Origin: Eurosta solidaginis
Lineage: Eukaryota; Arthropoda; Insecta; Diptera; Tephritidae
Assembly (NCBI RefSeq): GCF_040869045.1
Contig: NC_090320.1
Location: forward strand, 151,116,941 to 151,180,940
DNA length: 64,000 nt
Reading direction: 5' to 3'
The translations under genes were made by a program, and so were the position numbers. Below, piece after piece: positions 41,881 through 51,574 of this stretch; positions within the stretch are counted from its first letter, which is position 1, and each line of letters opens with the position of its first letter. The notes below the pieces were generated by a model. That model saw only the letters and a program-made list of their open reading frames with translations, did no database searches and was not told where the DNA came from.

Positions 41881-42143
41881 AAAAATTGTAATCAAATAAG
41901 ATAGAATAATAAAAAATTAAATAAAATAATAAAAATTGTAATCAAATAAGATAGTATAATAAAAAATGAAAAAAAAAAATAATAAAGATTGTAATCAAAT
42001 AAGATAGAATAATGAAAAATGAAATAAAATAAGAAAAATTGTAATCAAATAAGATAGTATAATAAAAAATTAAATAAAATAAGAAAGATTGTAATCAAAT
42101 AAGATAGTATAATAAAAAATGAAATAAAATAATAAAAATTGTA
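41881..42143. repeat. AT-rich minisatellite, about 50-bp unit
   Basis: Five units start at 41881, 41931, 41984, 42034 and 42084, each holding ttgtaatcaaataagatag followed by A/T-rich filler. The whole span 41450-42540 is extremely AT-rich and holds no gene that I can support. Confidence 0.85.
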
Positions 42144-42600
42144 CAAAATAATATAAAATAAATGAGAATTATAACAAAATAAATTTAATATTTTAAAATA
42201 AATTAAATAATATATAAAAAACTCAAATAGCATAAAATAAAATGAATTAAACGAAAAAAATAAAACATAATAAAAAGTTACTAAAGTCAAACTTTATATT
42301 CTACATTATTTCACTAAGCTACATATATAACTTTATTTTTATTTTTAAATTTTTAGTTTGTCTGTGAGAGCTATTGAAATGAATTATTTCTGTTGTTACA
42401 TTTATGTAAGTGTTTTCTTTTGTTTTTATAAATAAAATTTAATATAAAATACATACATATTTATGTACATATAAAAATCTTGTGTGTGTCTATATGATTA
42501 GGACTACGGATTGTGATAGGGGTAGATATATGAATGAAGATAGAAAAAGGTTAAGATAAAAAAGAGAAGGACGATATGAGAAGGTAAAAGCGAACAAAAA
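42144..42600. other. AT-rich DNA, no recognised feature
   Basis: Mostly A/T runs with AAATAAAAT words up to 42300, then unremarkable sequence that ends where gypsy 3 RNase H coding begins at about 42600. Probably the junction where gypsy 3 lost its 3' half. Confidence 0.5.
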
Positions 42601-43234
42601 GGTTATGATCCGTAAGAACAAAAAAATCTCGACCCTCAACAAAATATTGAAACTGTTTAATTGCTTCGTAAATAGCTAAAAGTTCTTTGTCGAAAGTGGA
42701 ATACTTTATTTGGGCTGGGTTCAGTTTTTTGCTGAAAAATGACATAGGCTGCCATTGGTTATTAACATATTGCTGTAAAACACCCCCTAATGATGTGTTT
42801 GAAGCATCAGTGCTAATAGAAACTGGGGCGTCTGCTTTTGGAAATGCCAATAATGTTGCTTTTGACAATGATAACTTTGCAGATTTGAATGCACTTACAC
42901 ACTCTTGGGACCATTTAAACTCCTTACCTTTTGTACTTAGCTTCTGTAAATTTGTAATGTATATAAGGGAGACAAAATTTTTGCAAGATTTCGAATGAAA
43001 CGATGATAGGAATTAATCCTACCTAAACACCTTTGTAGCTTGATTGATGTAGGAGCTGGAAACTCTGTAATAGCTTGAACTTTTTCTTTAGTAGGTCTAA
43101 TACCATTAACGGAATTCTTGCACTCCAAAAATACACATAGAAGCCTTAACCCTGATGCCATATTCAACTAATCGCTTAAAAAGACTACGAAGATGTGACT
43201 TGTGTTCCTCATAAGCTGAAGATCAAAATATCAC
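42600..43234 (-). pseudogene. Gypsy 3 RT end and RNase H
   Basis: Minus-strand reading gives HKSHLRSLFKRLVEYGIRV just after the active site, FKWSQECVSAFKSAKLSLSK, then RNase H PVSISTDASNTSLGGVLQQY, FFSKKLNPAQIKYSTFDKEL and VEGRDFFVLTDHN. The first and second RNase H acidic residues are present. Several stops lie around 43000-43130. The frame ends at the truncation near 42600. Confidence 0.83.
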
Positions 43235-43582
43235 CAAAGAGGATAAATACAATAAGAGCCGTCACTCGTTATTTTGTGGCGAGTATCTCGCTGTAAATTG
43301 AAAAAATTGATGCCGAATGTTTTCTGAAAGGGATATTTCTAATTGTCTCGCATTTATCCATGCCGTGTAGGCCCCTTGTGCAACTGTGATTTTTGGAAAG
43401 AGAATTAAATAAATTAATTAAATACAGTCGAAAAATAAACAGAAATACCCCACGAAAATGTATAGACGACATTTATAAACATCTCGCCCAAAAAAAAGTA
43501 GCGACTACCTCTCAGTATACATCGAGCAAATGCTAAAAAAATAACGAGTGACGGCTCGACGGAGGATAAATAATCCTCTTTG
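43235..43582. mobile_element. 348-bp TIR element in gypsy 3
   Basis: Ends CAAAGAGGAT (43235) and its complement (to 43582), followed inwards by a second conserved inverted block GAGCCGTCACTCGTTATTTT (43256-43275 and, reversed, about 43538-43557). The flanks share atatcac and atatcat, a likely 7- to 8-bp target duplication (43228-43234 and 43583-43589), which would fit a hAT- or P-like element. No coding capacity. Confidence 0.7.
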
Positions 43583-43599
43583 ATATCATCAAGATAAAC

Positions 43600-43756
43600 T
43601 AGGCATGCTTAACCAACCAACCGATATCATTTCGTTACGATAATTAACGTTAATAAACGAAACAAAGTCATTTCACGTTAATTTGACGTTCTTAACGTTA
43701 ATAAACGAAACGAAATGACTTTGTTCGTTTATTAACGTTGATTATCGTAACGAAAT
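43600..43756. mobile_element. hAT-type MITE, left part, split by gypsy 2
   Basis: Starts tAGGCATGCTTAACC (first C changed to T) after target duplication agataaac (43592-43599). It is cut at 43756 by gypsy 2. The right remainder is 48719-48752, ending GTTAAGCATGCCTG, followed by agataaac at 48753-48760. It is of the same family as 14784-15003. Confidence 0.88.
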
Positions 43757-44559
43757 TGTAATGTACCTTAACTTTGGTACAAATTACTTTTGTTAAATAA
43801 AATAGAACGATTGAGAAGGCACGTGTTTTATTATAGTTCGTGTCTAGAACAATCTTTAATAATATGTATATTCAAGTGTGTACAATAATAAAGCAGGGAT
43901 GCACCTTAACGTTAAGCTAATCGTTTATCAAAAAATTTCCACCGTTTCCGTTGAAACACTTCGAAATATTATCGATAAAGAAATTATCAAAATAAATTGT
44001 ATCTCGTTTTTAACCGAAACGAAAAGCTTTCGTTAACGTTAAAAACGTTAACAAAAACGTGATACTTTATGTTTGAATTGTGCTGGCAATGCTACAGCCA
44101 TGGTGAAGCTGTAAGGTGGCAACAACGAGCGCACATACACACACAAACTCTATGTAATTTGTTTGTGTAATTCGTTGGTGGTAATGTCAAAAATACTCTG
44201 AGAAATGTTCGTACTGTCAAAATTCAAGAGAAAAGTTGCAATCAGCTTGGCTAATGCTTTCAGCTTTAATGACTCCGCCATCAATCAGCTTTGCCAGCAT
44301 AGTTTGAAATTAATAATCAACATAAACGATTTGATTTCGTTTTGATATGGCAGAAAACGAAACGAAATCATTTCGTTAATTTGACGATCTTAACGTTAAT
44401 AAACGAAACGAAATGAGTTTGTTTCGTTTATTAACGTTGATTATCGTAACGAAATGATATCGTTTCGTTGGTTAAGCATGCCTGTAATAAAGTGGTTGTG
44501 CAGTAATATGTATATATAGGAATGTGTATTGTGAATCGATTGTATGTGTGTTCCTGACA
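43757..44559 (-). repeat. 3' LTR of gypsy 2, split by a MITE
   Basis: Begins (minus strand) TGTCAGGAACACAC and ends GGTACATTACA. The MITE plus one copy of its target duplication (43894-44492) interrupts it; the remaining about 204 bp match 48492-48718. Confidence 0.92.
43894..44484. mobile_element. hAT-type MITE, long form, intact
   Basis: 591 bp from CAGGGATGCACC to GCATGCCTG, with target duplications taataaag (43886-43893 and 44485-44492). The unbroken target is visible in the other LTR at about 48621-48628. It is the best copy of the family, since it lacks the nested MITE present at 14599-15416. Non-coding; dense in TTAACGTTAA-like words at both ends. Confidence 0.93.
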
Positions 44560-44569
44560 TCCCTCCTTT

Positions 44570-46305
44570 TCAGAGGTACCTTGCGGGTGTCTTAATTACA
44601 CATCCAGAGCGAATGCGTGGTGGATGATTGAGGCTAGCTGCATCCTGTGGTGTAGCGGGCGTGGAAAGTTCAGCTTCACGAGGCACGTCATCTGGCGAAC
44701 ACTGTTGTGTTGTGGTTTCTGTAGGTGGCTGTGTTGGACTCGAAAAACTTTGGTTTTTTGGTTCAACAGTAGGACGATCTGTGGACGAGTTAGGATCAAC
44801 GTCGAGGGATGAAGTGGCTGGCTTAAGATGCCATGTGTTTCTTCTGTATATGGCGCCATCCTTGGTTTGTACTCTGTACGAGCGGTGTCCTTCTGGTCTC
44901 ACTATATAAGCTGGAACCCAGTTATTATGGCTTTGTCTAAGCAGTACTTTCTCTTGCATTGTGTATTCTCTACTCTGTTTTTTTTATTTCTATCTGCTGT
45001 TTCTTTCTCACCTTTCTTGAGTTTTGTTAGTTTTTTGCTTACGTTTTTTATTATTTTTGGATTGAGTAGCTTTCCATTGGTAGGTAATAGCGTTCTGGTT
45101 CTTCCGTTCATTAACCGTTGAACTGGAGACCCTAGGTCCATGCGTGGAGTATTCCGATGATGTAGCAACGCTAGCTGTATGTACGTGTTGTCTTCGAGGC
45201 ACTTTTTCATCTGGTTTTTTGCCTCTTGTACATAGCGTTCGGCTATACCATTTGAACGTGGAAAATGAGGGCTCGAAATTCTATGTTCAAAGTTCCATTC
45301 TTTCTGAAAAGCCCTGAAATCGCTGCCATCAAATTGTTTACCACCATCTGATAAGAGTACTTCCGGGATGCCGAAGGTAGCAAACCATGTCTTAAATTCT
45401 TTAATGACGTTGAAGCTGGTGATATTGTTTAGTTTTTTAAAGTCAAAGTATCCTGAGAAGCTATCTGCAATGAGGACGTAATCCTTTCCTCTTAAGTGGA
45501 ATATGTCCGAAGCGACAATACTCCATGGCCGTTTCGGTGCTGCTTGTAAACTTATTTGTTCCATCTGATTATCTTTTTGTATTTTGCTGCATGCACTGCA
45601 AGTTTTTATGTACTCAGTTAAATCTTTGGTCATTGTTGGCCAGAATACATTGTCACGGGCCAGTTTTAGCGTCCCTTGTAGTCCTTTATTACTAAGATGG
45701 CAATGTTTCATTACTAATGGCACCATTGAGTTTGGAACCAATACTCTGTGATCTTTAAAAATTATGTCCTCGTAAACGCAGAGAGCCTCTCTGTAGTACC
45801 AATATTTTTTGAGATTTACCGGCACTTTATTGATGGTCTCTGGCCATCCTTTTAATATGGTTGACTTTAAATCATTAAGTTCTTTACTTTTTAATGTATC
45901 TGCTTTAAGTTCGTCTTTTCGTGTTTTCGTGAATGATAAAATAGCACATATTTGTAAATTTTCTGTATTTAAATCTTCACTATCTAAGTTTTCGCAGTCT
46001 CTACTCAGTAAATCTGCTACATACAATTCCGTACCTTTTTTATAAGTGACTTTTGGATTATAAGGCAGGAATTGATACATGATTCTTTGCAATCTCGGTG
46101 GTGCATCTGTAATTGGCTTTTTAAATATTGCCTCAAGAGGCTTATGGTCAGATTCGATCGTTAAATCTTTGCAACCCCAAATGTACATGTGAAATTTTTT
46201 ACATTGAACTAGAATGGCGTTTGCTTCTTTTTCTAATTGGCTATAGCCCTGTTCAGTTTTTGTGAACGATTTCGCACAGTATACCACATGCATAACTACT
46301 GGCAT
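44570..46305 (-). CDS. Gypsy 2 RNase H end and integrase
   Basis: The long open frame 46305-44902 has the RNase H end (GYSQLEKEANAILVQCKKFH, SDHKPLEAIF), the integrase zinc-binding region (HCHLSNKGLQG, CSACSKIQ), the core (VLIADSFSGYFDF, VLLSDGGKQFDGSDF, PHFPRSNGIAERYVQEAK), giving the D-D-E triad, and part of the C-terminus. The rest continues in the frame 44959-44570 (VLLRQSHNNWVPAYIVRPEG, SYRVQTKDGAIYRRN). One frameshift near 44930 separates the two, and another near 46280 separates this frame from the RT frame. Integrase inserts the DNA copy into the genome. Confidence 0.88.
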
Positions 46306-47743
46306 CTACTGACAGCAAAATTGGCGCTTTAGTGTCATAATACCCTAGTACTGGTGGATTCTTCAACAGATTTTTTAATTTATTGAATGCTTCATTGTGT
46401 TGCGTATCCCACACCCACTCAACATCTTTTCGCAATAATTGTCTTAGTGGTTGGGTGATATCTGCCAAATTTTTTATAAATTTCGACACGTATGTTACCA
46501 TACCCAAGAATCTTTGCAACTCTTTCACGTTTTCCGGTTGCTTAATTTTCGTTATAATTTCAATTTTTTCGGGATCTGGTTTTACCCCTTCAGCGGAGAC
46601 TATATGTCCCAGAAGCTTTACTTCTTGTGTATTAAAAACGCATTTTTCTTTATTAAGTTTAAGGCCTGCTTTTCTGAATTTGTCAAGTACCTCTTGAGTG
46701 ATCCTCTCTAGTTCTAGTTTGCTGGTGGCATGCAAGAGAACATCATCCATAGACACCTCCGCGTTCTTTACGTCCGCTAGCAACGAACTCATTACTTGTT
46801 GGAAAACTTCCGGAGCCGATGCTAAGCCAAATGGCATTCTTAAGCAAGAGTATCTTCCGAATGGGGTCCTGAATGTCAGATATTCTGAAGTACGTGGTGT
46901 TACTTGCAGTTGCCAAAAGCCTTTTTTACAATCGAGTAACGTGAACCACTTAGAGCCGTGGATACGGGCTGTTATTTCTTCTAACGTAGTAAGTGGATAA
47001 TAACGTCTTTTGAGATTTTTATTTATCTCCGATGAATCTAAACAGAGTCTAATCTTATTATTTTTTTTTACTACGACCATGGGTGACACAGCCGGTGTCG
47101 GCTTGGTTATGGGTTTAATTATTTTTTGCGCTACCATACTATCAAGCTCATCTTTAACCTGCTGTCTAATAGTATGCGGGATTTTTCGCGCAGGGCATAT
47201 GCTTAGTTTCGGATTTTCTATTAAGTCTATGTCGTATTTGTATTGCTTAAGGCAACCAATTCCTTCAAACAAGTTTTCATCAAGAGTTAAAGTTTCAATA
47301 CGCTTCCCTAATTTCAATTTCTCACATGTTGACTTACCAAGCACTGCTGTAACATCCGCTTTGAGGACTAAGTATTTTATGGGTACCTCTTGTTTTTTAA
47401 TAAGCGTGTCTATGACCACTTCACCCAGTACGGGGATTTTATGGTTTGAAAACGATGTTAATTGCTTTGTTGGCGATGGACTGATGTGAACGTCTATTTT
47501 CTTTATTATTTCGTAGTTTAACATGTTGCACTGGCTACCTGTGTCAAGCTTAAACTTTACCATTACGTTTTTGGCCAGCGTAGCTTTTTCATACCAGTCT
47601 TCGACGTCCACATTGTCTAAATCCGCACCTACCGTAGACACTAAAAACTGTAATCGTTGCTTTCTCGGTCTTGGACCAGTTCGTTGGCCGTTTTGCTTTT
47701 GCAACATTTGGTAAGGTGGCCTTTTCTTTTGCATTTTTGGCAA
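46253..47743 (-). CDS. Gypsy 2 protease and reverse transcriptase
   Basis: A 496-codon frame. The protease active site FKLDTGSQCNML is at residues 64-75. RT blocks follow: VVVKKNNKIRLCLDSSEIN, FTLLDCKKGFWQLQ (first catalytic aspartate), FGLASAPEVFQQ, EVSMDDVLLHATSK, LLGHIVSAEGVKPDPEKI, LQRFLGMVTYVSKF, and the RNase H start LLSVDASSYACGI. The YxDD box reads S-M-D-D: the codon at 46751-46753 is TCT where TAT (Tyr) is usual, so the two aspartates remain but the tyrosine is lost. Near 46280 the frame shifts into the next entry. No other break is visible in this stretch. Confidence 0.9.
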   Translation of the reverse strand: MPKMQKKRPPYQMLQKQNGQRTGPRPRKQRLQFLVSTVGADLDNVDVEDWYEKATLAKNVMVKFKLDTGSQCNMLNYEIIKKIDVHISPSPTKQLTSFSNHKIPVLGEVVIDTLIKKQEVPIKYLVLKADVTAVLGKSTCEKLKLGKRIETLTLDENLFEGIGCLKQYKYDIDLIENPKLSICPARKIPHTIRQQVKDELDSMVAQKIIKPITKPTPAVSPMVVVKKNNKIRLCLDSSEINKNLKRRYYPLTTLEEITARIHGSKWFTLLDCKKGFWQLQVTPRTSEYLTFRTPFGRYSCLRMPFGLASAPEVFQQVMSSLLADVKNAEVSMDDVLLHATSKLELERITQEVLDKFRKAGLKLNKEKCVFNTQEVKLLGHIVSAEGVKPDPEKIEIITKIKQPENVKELQRFLGMVTYVSKFIKNLADITQPLRQLLRKDVEWVWDTQHNEAFNKLKNLLKNPPVLGYYDTKAPILLSVDASSYACGILCEIVHKN

Positions 47744-48461
47744 ACCTTTTTAAAGGCCGAACAGTTACAGCAACCGTGCGTGGTATCACACCTATTGCAG
47801 TGAAAGGGTTCCTCGTTTTTGTTAGTTTCTTTGATGTCTCTTTTATTTTGCTTTTTGTTCCACGTAACGGCGTCAACTGTGGCCGCTTGCTTCATTGTTG
47901 TTACCTGCATCTTAACTTGCTCTGCAGAGTGACATATATCTATTGCTTTTTCCAGGGTTAATTTGCTTTCCGCTAGTAGTTTTTCTCTTGTTGTATCATT
48001 TGTTATACCCACTACTATTCTGTCGCGAATTTAAGTGTCTTCTAACGTCCCGTAGCCACAATTTTTAATTTTGCTTCTTAGATCTGTAACGAATTCATCA
48101 AATGTTTGACACTCCTTTTGTACGATGGTGTTGAATACATATCTTTCGTACGTTTCGTTGATTTGGGGTGTAAAATATTCTGTAAATCGCATTTTGGCTA
48201 TGCTGACGCTTTTTTATCACTTTCTGTTAAATTAAAAGTATTGTAAATTACTGCTGCGTCATTTCCTACCGACGAAATGAATACTGCGACTTGCACTTCT
48301 GGTTTCTTAGTATCCAGTTCTGTCGCGATCGCGTACCACTCGAATTGTTGAAGCCACAATTTCCACTCGTTTGTCACATTTTGGTAATTGTTGATGAAAA
48401 AACTTTTTGGTGGTCTAATATTGTGATCCGATTTTTCGCTATTAGTTGCTGATTCTGGCAT
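47641..48461 (-). pseudogene. Gypsy 2 gag, one stop and one frameshift
   Basis: 48461-48198 is the N-terminus (ITNEWKLWLQQFEWYAIA-like; AVFISSVGNDAAVIYNTF). After a small frameshift near 48200 it continues as MRFTEYFTPQINETYERYVF, crosses a TAA near 48031, and 48012-47641 has RDRIVV-like sequence, KLTLEKAIDICHSAEQVKMQ and zinc-binding CNRCDTTHGCCNC and CQKCKRKGHLTKCC. The first ATG lies about 20 bases past the primer-binding site, as in other Mag-like elements. It overlaps the protease frame by about 100 bases, which would fit a frameshift between gag and pol. Confidence 0.83.
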
Positions 48462-48480
48462 TTTTTCGCTTTAATTCAGG

Positions 48481-48491
48481 TTTCGGCACCA
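48481..48491 (-). promoter_or_regulatory. Primer-binding site of gypsy 2
   Basis: TGGTGCCGAAACC on the minus strand, directly abutting the 5' LTR end (TACATTACA). The tRNA is not assigned. Confidence 0.7.
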
Positions 48492-48718
48492 TGTAATGTA
48501 CCTTAACTTTGGTACAAATTACTTTTGTTAAATAAAATAGAACAATTGAGAAGGCACATGTTTTATTATAGTTCGTGTCTAGAACAATCTTTAATAATAT
48601 GTATATTCAAGTGTGTACAATAATAAAGTGATTGTGCAGTAATATGTATATATAGGAATGTGTATTGTGAATCGATTGTATGTGTTTTCCTGAACCTATG
48701 ATAGGTGTGTTCCTGACA
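48492..48718 (-). repeat. 5' LTR of gypsy 2
   Basis: 227 bp. On the minus strand it starts TGTCAGGAACACACC and ends GGTACATTACA. It has an extra piece of about 22 bp near 48690-48710 that the 3' LTR lacks. Confidence 0.93.
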
Positions 48719-48752
48719 GAAATGATATCGGTTCGTTAGTTAAGCATGCCTG
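48719..48752. mobile_element. hAT-type MITE, right part
   Basis: Right remainder of the MITE at 43600-43756 after the gypsy 2 insertion; bases 48719-48723 are the gypsy 2 target duplication. It ends at GCATGCCTG, then agataaac. Confidence 0.88.
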
Positions 48753-49660
48753 AGATAAACATACATAAAGCCAAAACCTCTAACTACTTGGTGCATAAAG
48801 CGTTGGAATGTTTGCGCCGAATTTCGCAGACCAAAAGGCATAGTCGGAAATTCGAACAAGCCGAAGGGGGTTATGATTTCTGTTTTATGAATGGCCTCTT
48901 CTGCTATAGGAATGTGATGATAAGCACGACAAATATCTATCTTTGAGAAAATTAGACACCCTTCAAGAAAATTTGAAATGTCTTGAATATGGGGAATAAG
49001 ATATCTGTCTGGAGTTGTTATTGCATTTACTTTCCTATAGTCGCCACAAGGTCTCCAGTCATCGATACCTTTAGGCGCCATGTGCAGAGGTGACGAGCAT
49101 GGTGATGAAGACGGACGACAGATTCCTTTCTGACACATAAAATCGAACTCTTCTTTAGCAATCTTAAGCTGACTCTTTGTTGTGATACGATGGACAACAT
49201 TGTGTTTAACAGGGAGATTGAAATCGATTTCATTGAGAAGAGCTGGAAAAACTTTCAATATATCACCCCAGTTAGACACAATGTTAAAAAATTTTGGCGT
49301 AGGAAATTGTTTCTTTGAAAGGACTCCTGAAACCTTTATATTAGTTTTTCGATCAATAAGATTTTGGGATTTGATGTATATTACAAGACCATATTTGCTT
49401 AAGAAATCAGCACCAATGATTGGCTCTGTGATTTCAGCAATGTAAAATAAATGTGGAAAATTACGACGTAAATTCAAAGTTAATGTAAATAGTTTTGATC
49501 CAGAAACATCTATTTTTTGTCTTTCGCTGCGGAAAGAACTTGTGTTGGTACCTTCGAAACTTTGGAATAAAATGATTTCGGAATGGCGCTAATGTCTACA
49601 CCAGAATCAACTAAAAATGTTAACCTAGTATTTTGGTCAAAACAAATAAGCGACTAGAAG
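48753..49660 (-). pseudogene. Gypsy 3 protease and RT start
   Basis: 49660-49560 reads LTFLVDSGVDISAIPKSFYS, a DSG-type aspartic protease. The open frame 49477-48753 continues with AEITEPIIGADFLSKYGLV, then RT: KEEFDFMCQKGICRPSSSPC, WRPCGDYRKVNAITTPDRY, FSKIDICRAYHHIPIAEEAI and FEFPTMPFGLRNSAQTFQRF. The MITE follows exactly after YVYL, so the catalytic YLDD is cut after its second residue; the DDI is found beyond the insert at about 43583-43591. The blocks resemble CsRn1-clade elements. Confidence 0.86.
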
Positions 49661-49730
49661 GAAAAATGCTACTGTTCGTCGCTTTTACAGTAGTATCTAC
49701 TGGTTTTTTGAGTAACTACAGGGTTGGATC

Positions 49731-50352
49731 CATCCAACTCAAAAAAAAGTTATGAATTTTTAAAAAAACACCGTTTTTGTTTTCAAAATGCTATGACTTT
49801 CAAAAATTGACCGTTTGGGATCTTTTTTTTTAATTTGTTTTTAAATGTACTTTTCGGAAAAAATACAAAAAAATTTTTTAAGTTTTTTCTTAATTTTTCA
49901 GTTTTTCGAAATTTTTCGAATTTTGCCATTTGACAAAAAAATGACAGCGAAAGCGAGTCATTTTAATCGTAGATTACCATAATACATAAAGAAAAGAATA
50001 CTTAAAAATCATTTTCTTACATTTTTTTGTTATATAAATAAAATTGATAAAAAAAATTTTATTTTTGTAAATATTTTTTTTTCAATTAAATAAAAACAAA
50101 ATTTAAAAAAAAATCGACCCACTCCGGGATTAGTGGGGATGATTGCAGAATTGATTGAAGTTTTTTATGAGAAAAAAAAACTGAAAAATTAAAAAAAAAC
50201 TTTAAAAATTTGTTTATATTTTTTCCGAAAACTACATTTAAAAACAAATTTAAAAAAAAGATCACAAACGGTCAATTTTTGAAAAAGTTATAGCATTTTG
50301 AAAACAAGAACGTTGTTTTCTTAAAAATTCATAACTTTTTTTGAGCTGGATG
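49731..50352. mobile_element. 622-bp foldback element
   Basis: Starts CATCCAACTC and ends GAGCTGGATG. About 190-200 bp at each side are imperfect reverse complements (both hold aaaattgaccgtttg and gttttcaaaatgctat). The centre (about 49940-50150) is A/T-rich and unpaired. No coding capacity. It lies in what should be the gag region of gypsy 3. Confidence 0.75.
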
Positions 50353-50950
50353 AAAAAATTTGAAAAACTTCTGAAAAACATCTTTCGTAAGCTAGAAAAA
50401 GAAGAAAAACTTTCAGCCAATTCTAAAGGGGTCGGGTTCAAAATTGGTCGAAATGGGATGGAATACCCTATATATACCTATTAATCACTTACAATTTGTA
50501 AATTTTACATAAGGTTAGGAACATATGATGATGGATTCACGACGAAAGATGCTTGCGGATGTAAATAAATTATTATACTTGCAGTTGATTAAAACTTGAA
50601 ACATTCATTTGTTGAAGATGCGGAGTTCACAATCGTGGATCAGCTATGAATTGCTCGTCCAATCACCAGACTTTATTTCTTTAAAATGTCATGTAATTAG
50701 CGTAGTACATTCATATGTATATTGACCATAAAACATATGTTCGTCACAATTAGATCGTATGTATTATGTGAAGCAACTAACTTTTGGCAACTATTTTTTT
50801 TGATACAGAATTATCCATAGGTTTGGTTAGCTGCTATACAAATAGGTTTTTTGAATTTGTATCCGTTGGCGTAAATGCAGAAAACGATTAGTTGTTGATG
50901 CAGAAAATAAGGTCGTTTCTCCGCTGGAACTGCTTAGGAATATTCTTTTT
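50353..50950 (-). other. Gypsy 3 gag region, degraded
   Basis: Between the foldback and the primer-binding site. No frame longer than about 60 codons and no zinc knuckle is readable. It is placed here by position only. Confidence 0.4.
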
Positions 50951-51152
50951 ATCGGGGTCACCAAAATATTGGAATAGTCACCAATTTTATTAATTGTTTT
51001 AAAAATATTTATTTAACTGAACTTTTTAAGTTGAGAAAATCTTGTAGAATAATATTCGTTTTACAAATTTTTATTAACATATTTTCTAACGCCTATTTGG
51101 TCTCTTTTTATATATTTCAAATAACAATAAATTAACAAAGTTTTACCAAACA
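50951..51152 (-). repeat. Gypsy 3 primer-binding site and 5' LTR
   Basis: 50951-50963 is TGGTGACCCCGAT on the minus strand (fits tryptophan tRNA). 50964 to about 51152 is AT-rich and begins TGTTTGG on the minus strand. There is no second LTR in the window to fix the outer edge. Confidence 0.65.
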
Positions 51153-51154
51153 AA

Positions 51155-51574
51155 GTGAGTAAAGCCCGTTACACCGAGCATCAGCCCCTGCCACCGTATT
51201 CTTCCCACCTCTTTTCCGGCAGCAATGGTGTAGGTCAGGGAAACAGACTCTTAGTCCCTACCTCCCTTTGCACAGTCTGCCAGCACAGAATATATATGTT
51301 TGCGACATCCGCCCAATGCAGCTCCTGCCATGGACGGTGCCACTTTCCTAGATGTTCTGGTCTCCGCGACGGCAACCACTCGACGGGTTTCATTGCGCCA
51401 TGTTGCCAGGCCGCATACCCAAATACACCGGGTACCCCAATACTTACCCAAGGACGTCCAGTCCCAGGGCCGCAACAGCAGTCGCGTCGTGGCCTTCCAC
51501 AACCCAGGCGTAGTCACCCGTCACTTACTCCCAGAGTGATGACTGCACTTCAGAATTCTGCAGTTAAACTGTAA
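51155..51574 (+). pseudogene. LINE cysteine-rich N-terminal region
   Basis: A 139-codon frame with CTVCQHRIY, CSSCHGRCHFPRCSG and APCCQ, a cluster of cysteines and histidines that suggests a PHD/RING-like zinc fold. It precedes the endonuclease in this LINE family. The role is unknown; zinc binding and nucleic-acid or protein contact are guesses. It ends just before the endonuclease start. Confidence 0.65.

Larger units (their letters stand above)
43757..48718 (-). mobile_element. Mag-like gypsy retrotransposon 2, young
   Basis: A minus-strand element with LTRs at 48492-48718 (5') and 43757-44559 (3', with a MITE inside), both TG...CA on either strand, and target duplication gaaat (43752-43756 and 48719-48723). 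The primer-binding site TGGTGCCGAAA lies at 48481-48491 and a purine tract (tgaaaaggaggga on the minus strand) at 44560-44572. The LTRs differ by only three substitutions and one roughly 22-bp gap by eye, the lowest divergence in the window. It has gag, protease, RT, RNase H and integrase, with few breaks. Confidence 0.94.
42600..51152 (-). mobile_element. CsRn1-like gypsy retrotransposon 3, 3'-truncated, with nested insertions
   Basis: A minus-strand gypsy element. The 5' LTR is at about 50964-51152 (starts TGTTTGGTAAAAC), and the primer-binding site TGGTGACCCCGAT (50951-50963) fits tryptophan tRNA, which is characteristic of CsRn1-clade elements. Protease and RT start at 49660-48753, RT end and RNase H at 43234-42600. 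Integrase and the 3' LTR are missing beyond 42600. Insertions inside it: a foldback at 49731-50352, a MITE at 43600-48752 that itself contains gypsy 2, and a TIR element at 43235-43582. Confidence 0.83.

Noticed and set aside
42045..42290. 81-codon hydrophobic minus-strand frame that looks like a membrane protein
   Set aside because: It is the AT-rich minisatellite read in one frame; Phe, Ile, Leu and Tyr dominate because of base composition.
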